64,000 bases of DNA from Pseudomonas psychrophila (GTDB lineage: Bacteria > Pseudomonadota > Gammaproteobacteria > Pseudomonadales > Pseudomonadaceae). Where the stretch lies: assembly GCF_001043005.1 (NCBI RefSeq), contig NZ_JYKZ01000012.1, forward strand, positions 1 to 64,000, given 5' to 3'. The notes beneath the pieces were generated by a model. The model worked only from the letters and a program-made list of their open reading frames with translations. It was not told the DNA's origin and made no database searches. The position numbers were made by a program, and so were the translations under genes. Positions within the stretch are counted from its first letter, which is position 1; every line of letters starts with the position of its first letter. Positions 42,339 through 50,778 of the stretch are shown here, piece after piece.

Positions 42339-43667
42339 TTAAAGAGTGCTTTTCAACGGCATTCGCAGTTCAACCCGCAAACCATCGGACTGACTGTCAA
42401 AAGTCAGTTCGCAGCGGCAACGCTCGACAATCGCTTGCACGATCGCCAGGCCCAGCCCACACCCATTGCTGTTGCCATTGCGCCAGAAGCGCTGGGTCAT
42501 GTGCTGCAATGTTTCGGGGGCTATGCCGGGGCCGTGGTCGCGGACCACGAAGTTTACGTGCGAGCCCTCAACGGCAACCGTCAATTCCACCTGGGTGCCG
42601 GGCGGGGTATGGCGCAAGGCGTTGTCCAGCAAGTTACGCAGCGCTGCAATGGCCAATACCGATGGAACTTCAAGCGCCGTGGTCGGGAGGTCTGGCGGAA
42701 GATGCAAGCGGATGTGTTCACCACCGGCACTGGCGGCATCATGAATCGCCAGGCGCGCCACTTGCTCGGCCGAGCAATTGACCCCGTCATCAAATGACAG
42801 GCTGCCTTCAACCCGCGCCAGCAGCAGCAATTGCTCAAGGGTTCGGTGCAAGCGGTCGGCACCCGCTTCGGCATGGGCCAGTGATTGTTCGCGGGCCTGG
42901 CCATCGGTCATGCGCGCTACTTGCAGGTGGGTTTTGATCGCAGTCAGCGGGCTGCGCAATTCGTGGGCCGCATCGCCGGTGAGGCGCCGCTCACGCTCGA
43001 TGGTCTTGGCAATACGCGCGAACAGCTGGTTCTGCGAATCGAGCAGTGGTTTCAGCTCACTGGGCAATGGCGTGATGTTCAGCGGTTGCAATGAGTCTGC
43101 ATCGCGGCGCATCAAGGCATCGCGCATCCGGTTGAGCGGCGCCAGCCCTTGGCCGATCCCCAGCCACAGCAACAATAGACACACCATCAGCGCCATGCCC
43201 ACGGGCACCGATGCCGCCAGCAGGACCGACAGGTTCAGTGCCTCGCGCTCGACCTGACGATCCGCGGTGGTAATACGCAGATCACCGCGATCCAGGGTAA
43301 AGGTGCGCCAGGCGGCGCCGTCGATAATCTGGTCATGAAACCCTGCCGATTGTGACTGCATCGGCTGGTCCGGATTATTGTGGCTACGGGCCAGGATCTC
43401 GCCGCGCAACGAACTGACCTGACAGGCCATGCCGCCGGGCACGGTCAGTTGCTCGGCACTGAAATGGGTGCCCTCGCCTTTTACCGGCAATTGCGGCAAT
43501 TGCTCCAGCAACCCCGCTACCATGCGCGCCGAAGCCACCAGCCGCTGATCGAGGGAAAACATCATTTGCTGGCGCAGGTCGCTGAGCATCCAGGCCGCAG
43601 CCAGGGCCCAGACCAGAACAAATGCCGAGCCAATAGTCAGGCTCAAGCGCAGGCGCAGACTCATCAT
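42339..43667 (-). CDS. dsbS: Sensor histidine kinase DsbS-like (copper-responsive type)
   Basis: A 442-residue sensor kinase. Two membrane helices (about 11-28 and 152-172) enclose a periplasmic domain of about 120 residues with one cysteine, Cys82 (GGMACQVS). HAMP, then GDAAHELRSPLTAIKTHLQV (phosphorylated His) and LRNLLDNALRHTPPGT (N box) follow. This position matches the Cys82 copper-sensing residue reported for P. aeruginosa DsbS (PA2480). The gene overlaps dsbR by four bases. Confidence 0.8.
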   Translation of the reverse strand: MMSLRLRLSLTIGSAFVLVWALAAAWMLSDLRQQMMFSLDQRLVASARMVAGLLEQLPQLPVKGEGTHFSAEQLTVPGGMACQVSSLRGEILARSHNNPDQPMQSQSAGFHDQIIDGAAWRTFTLDRGDLRITTADRQVEREALNLSVLLAASVPVGMALMVCLLLLWLGIGQGLAPLNRMRDALMRRDADSLQPLNITPLPSELKPLLDSQNQLFARIAKTIERERRLTGDAAHELRSPLTAIKTHLQVARMTDGQAREQSLAHAEAGADRLHRTLEQLLLLARVEGSLSFDDGVNCSAEQVARLAIHDAASAGGEHIRLHLPPDLPTTALEVPSVLAIAALRNLLDNALRHTPPGTQVELTVAVEGSHVNFVVRDHGPGIAPETLQHMTQRFWRNGNSNGCGLGLAIVQAIVERCRCELTFDSQSDGLRVELRMPLKSTL

Positions 43668-44344
43668 GCTTCTGACTCTGCGCCATCTGCATGTCCCAGG
43701 CGATAGCCCAGGCCACGTACGGTTTCAACGATGCCGTTGCCCAATTTACGTCGCAGGTGATGGATATGAACGTTCAGGGCATTGCTCTCCAGTTCGTCAC
43801 CAAAGCCATAAATACTGTCCTTGAGCTGCTCACTGGACAGTACCCGCCCACGGTTGTGCAGCAAGGCTTGCAACAGCGCCTGCTCACGGCGGGACAAGTC
43901 GACTGGTTGACCCGCCAGCAAGGTCACGCGACTGCTGGGGTCGTAACTCAGGCTACCGTGCTCGATCAGGTTGACGCTGCGACCTGCAACCCGACGCAGC
44001 AACGTGTGCAGCCGGGCTGCGAGTTCACGCAGATCAAAGGGTTTAAGCAGGTAATCATCGGCACCGGCCTGCAGGCCGTCGACACGATCGGTCACCGAGT
44101 CACGGGCAGTCAGAATCAGTACGGGCAATTCGAGCCCCTGCTGGCGCAACTGCTGCAGCAGCTTGAGGCCGTCTTCGTCGGGCAAGCCCAGGTCAAGCAC
44201 CATCACATCGAACTCGGCGGCCTTCAACATGGCCCGCGCCGCACTGGCCGTGCCGACGTGCTCAACCGTCAGGCCCTGAGCCGTCAGCCCGGCCTTGATG
44301 CCGCTGGCGATCAGTTCGTCGTCTTCGCAAACCAGTACATGCAT
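43664..44344 (-). CDS. dsbR: OmpR-family response regulator DsbR-like
   Basis: A 226-residue regulator with a receiver domain (MHVLVCEDDELIASGIKAGL, phosphoacceptor Asp in VMVLDLGLPDEDG) and a winged-helix output domain of the OmpR/PhoB type. It corresponds to PA2479, which induces the dsbDEG operon with DsbS. It is transcribed leftward with dsbS and is divergent from dsbD; a direct-repeat operator lies between. Confidence 0.82.
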   Translation of the reverse strand: MHVLVCEDDELIASGIKAGLTAQGLTVEHVGTASAARAMLKAAEFDVMVLDLGLPDEDGLKLLQQLRQQGLELPVLILTARDSVTDRVDGLQAGADDYLLKPFDLRELAARLHTLLRRVAGRSVNLIEHGSLSYDPSSRVTLLAGQPVDLSRREQALLQALLHNRGRVLSSEQLKDSIYGFGDELESNALNVHIHHLRRKLGNGIVETVRGLGYRLGHADGAESEA

Positions 44345-44383
44345 GCTGATACCCGCTTAAATGAGCCGATTAAAAGGTCATGG

Positions 44384-44442
44384 GATTAAGGGCCGATTAT
44401 GCCGTGTACACCGCGATGTGCATCGGTTAATGATCGGTTAAT
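44384..44442. promoter_or_regulatory. Candidate DsbR operators between dsbR and dsbD
   Basis: CGGTTAAT occurs at 44424-44431 and 44435-44442, an 11-base period typical of OmpR-family dimers, close upstream of dsbD. A second pair, GATTAA (44384) and GATTAT (44395), has the same period near the dsbR promoter. Confidence 0.6.
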
Positions 44443-44466
44443 CGCAGGAACACACTGTAGCTGCAC

Positions 44467-46233
44467 TTGAACTTGCCCAAGGCTTTACCCATGCGTTTGC
44501 TGCTGTCCTTTCTATTGATGTGTTTGGTCGGTGTGGCTCAGGCCCAGACCGCGAACAATCCGTTTGCACAGCCTGACTTTCTACCGGTCAACAAAGCCTT
44601 CACATTCAGTGTCGAGCCATTGCCTTCAGGCGAAACCCGCCTGCAATGGAAAATAGCCGATACCTATTACTTGTACCAAAAGCGCTTCAAGTTCGACGGG
44701 CTGGATCCGGCAAAAACGCCCGTACTGCCCCAAGGTCTGGAACACAGCGATGAATTCTTTGGCGCCACCCAGGTGTATCGCAACAAGGTTGAGATACTGA
44801 TCCCTGCAGGCGCCAGCGGTCAGGTCAAGGTCAGTTGGCAAGGCTGCGCCGATGCGGGTCTGTGTTATCCACCACAAAGCCAGACGGTTGATCTGGGCGG
44901 TGCGCAGCCTGTGGCCGCACAAGGTCAGGCGCAAGACCAGTCACTGGCTGCCAGTTTGCAGCAACGCTCGCTAGGCTGGAGTTTGTTGCTGTTCTTCGGC
45001 CTGGGCCTGTTGCTGGCCTTCACTCCATGCTCACTGCCGATGCTGCCGATTCTGGCAGGGCTGGTGGTAGGCAGCGGTGCCAAGGCCGGGCGCGGTTTTG
45101 CCGTGGCCGGCAGTTATGTGATCAGCATGGCGCTGGTGTATGCCGGACTGGGGGTGCTGGCTGCCCTGCTGGGCGCCAACTTGCAGGCCCTGCTGCAACA
45201 GCCCTGGCTACTGGGCAGTTTTGCCGCGCTGTTTATCCTGCTGTCGCTGCCCATGTTCGGCTTTTTTGAGCTGCAATTACCCGCGGCTCTGCGCGACCGC
45301 CTTGAAACCGCCGGGCGTGGCCGCAAGGGCGGCAGCTTGATCGGCGCAGGCATTCTCGGTGCCCTGTCCGGCTTGCTGGTCGGCCCCTGCATGACCGCAC
45401 CACTGGCCGGTGCCTTGCTGTATATCGCGCAAAGTGGCAATGCCGTTCAAGGCGGCCTGGTGCTGTTTGTGATGGGCCTGGGGATCGGCGTACCGCTGTT
45501 GCTGCTGGTTACCGTGGGCAGCCGCTTCCTGCCCAAGCCCGGTGCCTGGATGAACCTGATGAAAGGCCTGTTCGGCTTCCTGTTCCTGGGTACCGCATTG
45601 CTGCTGGTACGCCCGGTACTCGATGAGTCCTTGTGGGTCGGCCTGTGGGGCGTGCTGCTGATCATTCTGGCGTGCACCCTGTGGCAACAGGCTCAGACGT
45701 TCCTGCGCGCCAAAACCCTGTTCAATCCGTTAAGCCTGCTGGCGGGCCTGTGGGGTTGCCTGCTGTTGGTGGGCGCGGCCGGCGGCGGTACCGATCTGTG
45801 GCAACCATTGCAGGTGTACACCGCCAAAACAGTGGCGGGCGCCAGCACTGCAAGCGCTGCCCACGATGCGTTTATCACCATCAAGGACCCCGCCAGCCTG
45901 GACCGTGAACTGGCCAGCGCCAAGGCCGATGGCCAGTGGGTGATGCTCGATTACTACGCCGACTGGTGTGTGTCGTGCAAGGTCATGGAGAAGCAGGTGT
46001 TCGGCAAACCCCAGGTGATGGAGGCATTGCAAGGTGTGCGCCTGTTGCGTCTTGACGTGACCGCCGATAATGTCGCCAGCCGCGAACTGCTCAGCCGCTA
46101 TCAAGTACCCGGCCCGCCCAGCTTTGTCTGGATCGGCCCCAACGGTATTGAGCGTCGCGGGCAACGCATCACTGGCGAAGTCAACGCCCAGACCTTTTTG
46201 AATAACTGGAACGCCACTCGGGAACTCCTCTAA
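44467..46233 (+). CDS. dsbD: Thiol:disulfide interchange protein DsbD
   Basis: A 588-residue three-part electron carrier. Signal peptide; periplasmic alpha domain with GCADAGLCYPP; eight-helix membrane domain with FTPCSLPMLPILAGLVVG and GPCMTAPLAGALLYIAQSG; C-terminal thioredoxin domain with DYYADWCVSCKVMEKQVF. It passes electrons from cytoplasmic thioredoxin to periplasmic reductases. First gene of the dsbD-tlpA-dsbG operon. Length matches the family. Confidence 0.93.
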   Translation: MNLPKALPMRLLLSFLLMCLVGVAQAQTANNPFAQPDFLPVNKAFTFSVEPLPSGETRLQWKIADTYYLYQKRFKFDGLDPAKTPVLPQGLEHSDEFFGATQVYRNKVEILIPAGASGQVKVSWQGCADAGLCYPPQSQTVDLGGAQPVAAQGQAQDQSLAASLQQRSLGWSLLLFFGLGLLLAFTPCSLPMLPILAGLVVGSGAKAGRGFAVAGSYVISMALVYAGLGVLAALLGANLQALLQQPWLLGSFAALFILLSLPMFGFFELQLPAALRDRLETAGRGRKGGSLIGAGILGALSGLLVGPCMTAPLAGALLYIAQSGNAVQGGLVLFVMGLGIGVPLLLLVTVGSRFLPKPGAWMNLMKGLFGFLFLGTALLLVRPVLDESLWVGLWGVLLIILACTLWQQAQTFLRAKTLFNPLSLLAGLWGCLLLVGAAGGGTDLWQPLQVYTAKTVAGASTASAAHDAFITIKDPASLDRELASAKADGQWVMLDYYADWCVSCKVMEKQVFGKPQVMEALQGVRLLRLDVTADNVASRELLSRYQVPGPPSFVWIGPNGIERRGQRITGEVNAQTFLNNWNATRELL

Positions 46234-47106
46234 ATGCTGACCCTGACCATCGGTTCGTTTGCGCTGGCCATCAACCACTTGCTGCTGATTCTGGCCCTTG
46301 CCCTGGCGACACTGGTGGGGTGGCGTGTGGCCAAGCGCGGTGGCGAAAATCCCGAGTCAGTGCTGTTCAGCCTTTTTTTACTGGGCTTGCTGACGGCGCG
46401 CATCGGTTTTGTCGTCAGCTATTGGCGCTACTTCAAGGACGACCCGCTGCAAGTCCTGGACTTGCGTGACGGCGGATTCTTGCTGTGGCCGGGGCTGATC
46501 GCCGTGGTGGCCGGCGCGGTCATCTGGGGCTGGCGCAGGGTCGGCTTGCGTCGGCCACTGGGTTGGGGGCTAGGCAGTGGCCTGGCGTTCTGGCTGCTTG
46601 CCAGTCTCTCGTCCAATCTTTATGAACAAGGCACACGGCTGCCCGAGTTGGTGTTGCGCAACGCCGACGGCGAGTCGGTGCAATTGAGCAGCTATCAGGG
46701 CGGCCCTCTGGTGATCAACCTGTGGGCCACCTGGTGCCCGCCATGCCGGCGCGAAATGCCGGTATTGCAAAACGCCCAGCATCAGCATCAGAACGTAACG
46801 TTCCTGTTCGTCAATCAGGGCGAGAGTATGCAGAGCGTCAGCACCTTCCTTGAAACCCAGGGCCTGAACCTCAGCAACGTGCTGTTCGACAGTGGCGGCC
46901 AGCTGGCGCAAAAAGTCGGCTCAATGGCACTGCCGACTACGCTGTTCTACAGCGCTGAAGGCCGGCTGCTGGGCAGCCATTTGGGCGAGTTATCCCAAGC
47001 CAGCCTGGCCCGGGCCATGGAGCCTTTAAACCTGAACAATTCAATGTCGGCCCAACAGGCCGACCCTGCAAGGAATGAGCAAAAATGTTTAACCGCAAAC
47101 TGCTAA
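46234..47106 (+). CDS. TlpA-type thioredoxin with N-terminal membrane domain
   Basis: A 290-residue protein. Residues 1-120 form three or four helices (LTIGSFALAINHLLLILALA ...), and residues from about 130 form a periplasmic thioredoxin domain with LWATWCPPCRREMP (CPPC active site). It corresponds to PA2477, the middle gene of the P. aeruginosa dsbDEG operon. It likely takes electrons from DsbD. It overlaps dsbG by 22 bases. Confidence 0.85.
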   Translation: MLTLTIGSFALAINHLLLILALALATLVGWRVAKRGGENPESVLFSLFLLGLLTARIGFVVSYWRYFKDDPLQVLDLRDGGFLLWPGLIAVVAGAVIWGWRRVGLRRPLGWGLGSGLAFWLLASLSSNLYEQGTRLPELVLRNADGESVQLSSYQGGPLVINLWATWCPPCRREMPVLQNAQHQHQNVTFLFVNQGESMQSVSTFLETQGLNLSNVLFDSGGQLAQKVGSMALPTTLFYSAEGRLLGSHLGELSQASLARAMEPLNLNNSMSAQQADPARNEQKCLTANC

Positions 47107-47858
47107 CCCTGAGCATGACCGCCCTGCTGGGCGCCGCACTTTTGCAATCCCCTGTGTTGCAGGCTGAAGAGCTGCCGCCGGCGATCAAGAAGATTGAAGC
47201 CAAAGGCGCAAAAATCATTGGCAGTTTCGATGCTCCCGGCGGTTTGCGTGGCTATGCCGCCCAGTACCAGAACCGTGGCATGGCGCTGTACCTGACCCAG
47301 GACGGCAACGTGCTGGTGGGCAATTTGTATGATGCAGACGGCAAGGACCTAAGCCTGGCTCCGTTGCAAAAACTGGTTTACGAACCCATGGCCAAGCAAG
47401 TTTGGGCTGAAATGGAAAAGAGTAACTGGATCGCTGATGGCAAAAAGGATGCACCGCGCATCGTTTACCTGTTCAGCGACCCGAACTGCCCGTACTGCAA
47501 CATGTTCTGGGAACAAGCCCGCCCGTGGGTTGATTCGGGCAAGGTGCAATTGCGCCACATCATGGTGGGCATTATCCGCGAAGACAGCCCGGCCAAATCT
47601 GCCGCCCTGCTGGCCGCCAAGAACCCTCAGCAAGCGCTGCATGATCACGAAAAAGCCGGCAAGGCCAGCACTCTCAAGCCATTGACCAAAATCCCGGCCG
47701 ATGTTCAGGCCAAGCTGGATGCCAACGCACAGCTGATGGAGGAGCTGGATGTGGCAGCAACCCCGGCGATTTTCTATCTGGACCAACAAGGCAACCTGCA
47801 ACAGCAACAAGGCGCGCCGTCGCCGGAAAAACTGGTGCAGATTCTCGGTCCCAAGTAA
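47085..47858 (+). CDS. dsbG: Thiol:disulfide interchange protein DsbG
   Basis: A 257-residue exported isomerase/chaperone. Signal peptide about residues 1-27; a dimerisation domain (to about 90); then a thioredoxin domain with SDPNCPYCNMFWEQARPWVD, CPYC at 135-138. DsbG-type proteins repair wrongly joined or sulfenylated cysteines in the periplasm and are kept reduced by DsbD. Last gene of the operon. Confidence 0.92.
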   Translation: MFNRKLLTLSMTALLGAALLQSPVLQAEELPPAIKKIEAKGAKIIGSFDAPGGLRGYAAQYQNRGMALYLTQDGNVLVGNLYDADGKDLSLAPLQKLVYEPMAKQVWAEMEKSNWIADGKKDAPRIVYLFSDPNCPYCNMFWEQARPWVDSGKVQLRHIMVGIIREDSPAKSAALLAAKNPQQALHDHEKAGKASTLKPLTKIPADVQAKLDANAQLMEELDVAATPAIFYLDQQGNLQQQQGAPSPEKLVQILGPK

Positions 47859-47964
47859 AACCCGCTGGCTGTGCCCTTTGGAACACAAGGTCACAGCCAG
47901 CACCAACACCTGCGTGAGGCATGTCTCAGTTCGAGCTTTTCAGTGCTATTAGTTCTATTTCTCA

Positions 47965-47994
47965 ATTGACAATCATTATCATTAAGCCTAGTTT
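47965..47994 (+). promoter_or_regulatory. pvdS promoter with overlapping Fur box
   Basis: TTGACA at 47966-47971, a 17-base spacer, and a weak TAGTTT -10. The spacer reads ATCATTATCATTAAG, and TTGACAATCATTATCATT matches the Fur consensus well. Fur-iron would block polymerase, as known for pvdS. Confidence 0.8.
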
Positions 47995-48061
47995 GTGAAC
48001 AGCTGTGTAGGACGCTTCCACGAAGAGCGCCTCACTCAATCATTCGCAACAGGTGATCTCC

Positions 48062-48610
48062 ATGACGGAACAAATGTCCACAGGCAAGTGCGACTCACCC
48101 TTACTTCAAGCCTTTGTTGATAACCGACTGGTCCTGGTCAAAATCGCAGCACGCATCACCGGTTGTCGATACAGAGCTGAGGATGTCGTGCAGGATGCTT
48201 TCTTCCGTCTGCAGTCCGCCCCCCAGATCACCTCTTCATTCAAGGCGCAGCTCAGCTACCTGTTCCAGATCGTGCGCAACCTTGCGATTGATCACTACCG
48301 CAAGCAAGCGCTGGAACAGAAATACTCGGGCTCAGAAGAAGAAGGCCTGAACGTGGTCATCCACGGCGCCTCCCCGGAAACTTCGTTGATCAACTTCTCA
48401 ACCCTGGAGCACATTGCGACCGCTCTGACCGAACTGCCGAGCCGCACGCGCTATGCATTCGAGATGTATCGCCTGCACGGTGTACAACAAAAAGACATTG
48501 CCAAGGAGCTGGGCGTGTCGCCAACGCTGGTCAACTTCATGATTCGCGATGCCCTGATTCATTGCCGCGAGGTATCGGGAACATACCCCGATACCTATGC
48601 GCGACGCTGA
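48062..48610 (+). CDS. pvdS: ECF sigma factor PvdS (pyoverdine regulator)
   Basis: A 182-residue FecI-family sigma factor nearly identical to PvdS in its conserved parts: LLQAFVDNRLVLVKIAARIT, EDVVQDAFFRLQSAPQITSS, and LAIDHYRKQALEQKYSG in region 2, and YRLHGVQQKDIAKELGVSPT in region 4. It directs RNA polymerase to pyoverdine genes and is inhibited by the anti-sigma FpvR when no ferripyoverdine is sensed. ATG 48062 follows AGGTGATCTCC; a GTG at 48053 is an alternative. It stands alone, away from any pvd cluster. Confidence 0.93.
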   Translation: MTEQMSTGKCDSPLLQAFVDNRLVLVKIAARITGCRYRAEDVVQDAFFRLQSAPQITSSFKAQLSYLFQIVRNLAIDHYRKQALEQKYSGSEEEGLNVVIHGASPETSLINFSTLEHIATALTELPSRTRYAFEMYRLHGVQQKDIAKELGVSPTLVNFMIRDALIHCREVSGTYPDTYARR

Positions 48611-48742
48611 TTCAGGCCACTGCCGTTTGCACAAACACATCGTGCGTCCGGATTTACCTCAGCGGCTCCTGTAGCCGCTGCTCAACACTGCGATCGACGG
48701 CAAAGCTGCCGCGCCATCACCTCCCCCTTCCCGGATCAATCG

Positions 48743-49534
48743 TTACATGGCAACCACGTCAATTTGGTAGGGCCCAAAAATGGCTCTCAACTGCCCGCTG
48801 TCACGAAGATTGTTCAACATTTGCGCGAATTCCTGACTCTTGATCGGAGCATCGAGCCGCAACAACGCGTAGTGCCGATAGACCTGATCGACACGCTCGG
48901 ACACCATAATCTGTGATTTGACCTTAGGGTCGTAGCGCTGGATGTCAATCAGGTTGGAACGCGTCATCAATGCAATGTCTGCCCGCCCGCGCAAGACCAT
49001 CAACAAGTTGCTTTCGTGGGAATAGGTCAGGGTTGCGCTGAAGGTATTGGTAAGGAATTTCGGTGCTGAGTTGAACCCGGCAAAGGCATAGTGATAGCCG
49101 CTGAAGAGCGCAAGCCGCTTGCCGCTCAGGTCATCAAAATAACGTTGCGCGCGATCAGGGTTCTGCCTGGCCACAAACACTTCTGCGTCTTCGAGGCCCA
49201 TGTCCACGGCCGTGTACGAGAGCTCCTGCCAACCCCAGGCCGGGTTTTCGAACATCATCATGTCCACCCGCCCCCGCTCAAAATCACGCACGCGCCTCGG
49301 GATCGAGCTGGGTACCAGAACAAAGCGGTAGTCGCTCTGGAGCTGGTTGAGGGCGTTGAGCAATTTGGACAACAGACCGGTATCGGCACCGCGCTCCGGG
49401 CGTACGGTATACGGCGGAAAATGCGCAGCTCCGACCCTGATTTCCTGGGCGGCCCAAACCGGCGTTAGCCAGATTATGCCGAGGGTCAGCAACACACTAT
49501 GAGCCAACTGAATCGGCGAACACTTCAAAACCAT
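48743..49534 (-). CDS. Periplasmic transporter substrate-binding protein family 3
   Basis: A 263-residue solute-binding protein: signal peptide ending near VWA/AQ, then IRVGAAHFPPYTVRPERGAD opening the first lobe. The order resembles orphan SBP_bac_3 proteins found outside transport operons. Start ATG 49534 is chosen for the GGGA site; ATG 49540 is close. No permease or ATPase is adjacent, so it may be a sensor-associated or single binding protein. Confidence 0.78.
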   Translation of the reverse strand: MVLKCSPIQLAHSVLLTLGIIWLTPVWAAQEIRVGAAHFPPYTVRPERGADTGLLSKLLNALNQLQSDYRFVLVPSSIPRRVRDFERGRVDMMMFENPAWGWQELSYTAVDMGLEDAEVFVARQNPDRAQRYFDDLSGKRLALFSGYHYAFAGFNSAPKFLTNTFSATLTYSHESNLLMVLRGRADIALMTRSNLIDIQRYDPKVKSQIMVSERVDQVYRHYALLRLDAPIKSQEFAQMLNNLRDSGQLRAIFGPYQIDVVAM

Positions 49535-49723
49535 ACACATCCCGCGCCGCCCATGGCTGGAACTTATTGATCGACACACGACCTTAGATCGAGCACGCAC
49601 ACCATTGAAGCGCATATAGACTAGCAAGCAAGCGGTCCACTGGCCCACTACAAAATAACCGTGCGGGTCAGTGTTTTAGCTACGCTCCCACTTCAACGCC
49701 GATGCTGTTAAAGGAAGCTGCAC

Positions 49724-50266
49724 ATGCCTCACTGGCTGGTAATTGATCTGGAAGCCACAACCGATGATGGCGGCTGGCCCCTGGAGGAAATGGAAGTGAT
49801 TGAAATCGGTGCCAGCGTGGTCACCCGCGCAGGCCGGGAGGTCGATCATTTTCAGCGTTTCATTCGACCACAACGTCGGCCGTTGTTGACCCCTTTTTGC
49901 CGTCAACTGACTCGCATCACCCAGGCCAACATTGACACCGGTGCACCGATGACGGTGGTCTGGGAGCAGTTCGAACGCTGGCTGGGCCAACATCTACCCA
50001 AACTCGAAGGCTGGGCCAGTTGGGGCGACTACGATCGCAAACAGCTGGAGCAGGAATGGCGCCAGAAACAACTGGGCAGTGCCCTGCTGCAATTGCCGCA
50101 CATGAACCTCAAGCAGCAATTTGCCCAGGCCCGTCAGTTAAAGCGTGCGCTGGGACTTAACAGCGCACTGCAACTGGCCGGAATGCAGTTCAGTGGCCAG
50201 CAACATCGAGCCTTGGAAGATGCGCGAAATACTGCACGTTTATTGCCTCTGGTGCTCAAAGGCTGA
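49724..50266 (+). CDS. DEDDh-family 3-prime to 5-prime exonuclease
   Basis: A 180-residue exonuclease of the RNase T/ERI-1-like group. The acidic catalytic residues are in VIDLEATTDDG and WASWGDYDRKQLEQE; the DEDDh histidine and aspartate are in HRALEDARNTARLLPL. It trims 3-prime ends of RNA or single-stranded DNA in the cytoplasm; the target is not known. It precedes ppnP by 79 bases. Confidence 0.82.
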   Translation: MPHWLVIDLEATTDDGGWPLEEMEVIEIGASVVTRAGREVDHFQRFIRPQRRPLLTPFCRQLTRITQANIDTGAPMTVVWEQFERWLGQHLPKLEGWASWGDYDRKQLEQEWRQKQLGSALLQLPHMNLKQQFAQARQLKRALGLNSALQLAGMQFSGQQHRALEDARNTARLLPLVLKG

Positions 50267-50345
50267 CGGCCACAAAAGGGCGTGACGGGATAAAACGGCT
50301 TCTGCATACTGGCCAGCCCTTTTTAGCCCATTCCGAGGAATCGCC

Positions 50346-50627
50346 ATGTTTAAAGTCAACGAATACTTCGACGGCACCGTCAAGTCTATTGCCTTCGCAC
50401 AAACCGAAGGCAAGGCCACCATTGGCGTCATGGCTGCGGGCGAATACGAATTCGGCACGGCCGAGCGTGAAATCATGCACGTGGTTTCAGGTGAGCTGAG
50501 CGTCAAGCTGCCGGGCAGCAACGCATTTGAAACATTCAAGAGCGGCAGCCAGTTCAACGTACCGGCCAACAGCAAGTTCCAGCTCAAGGTTGCGGTAGAT
50601 ACTGCCTACCTGTGTGAGTACCGCTAA
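50346..50627 (+). CDS. ppnP: Pyrimidine/purine nucleoside phosphorylase PpnP
   Basis: A 93-residue cupin-fold enzyme (DUF1255) that splits nucleosides with phosphate. The conserved stretch TIGVMAAGEYEFGTAEREIM and the GSQFNVPANSKFQLKV strand fit the family over its full length. CGAGGAATCGCC precedes ATG 50346. Confidence 0.92.
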   Translation: MFKVNEYFDGTVKSIAFAQTEGKATIGVMAAGEYEFGTAEREIMHVVSGELSVKLPGSNAFETFKSGSQFNVPANSKFQLKVAVDTAYLCEYR

Positions 50628-50674
50628 GGCCCTGCACATTCCCCTGTAAATACTCTGTCACCGGTCAAGGCCCT

Positions 50675-50729
50675 CCGTGGGAGCGAGCCTGCTCGCGAAT
50701 GATTTTCGCGAGCAGGCTCGCTCCCACGG
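50675..50729. repeat. Perfect REP hairpin with 25-bp arms
   Basis: CCGTGGGAGCGAGCCTGCTC plus GCGAA (50675-50699) is the exact reverse complement of 50705-50729, with a five-base loop. It is the most perfect REP structure in the window. Confidence 0.92.
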
Positions 50730-50778
50730 TTGAAGTATCTCAAGCCATCGCCCCTCGGCAGCTGCTACGGATCTCTTT

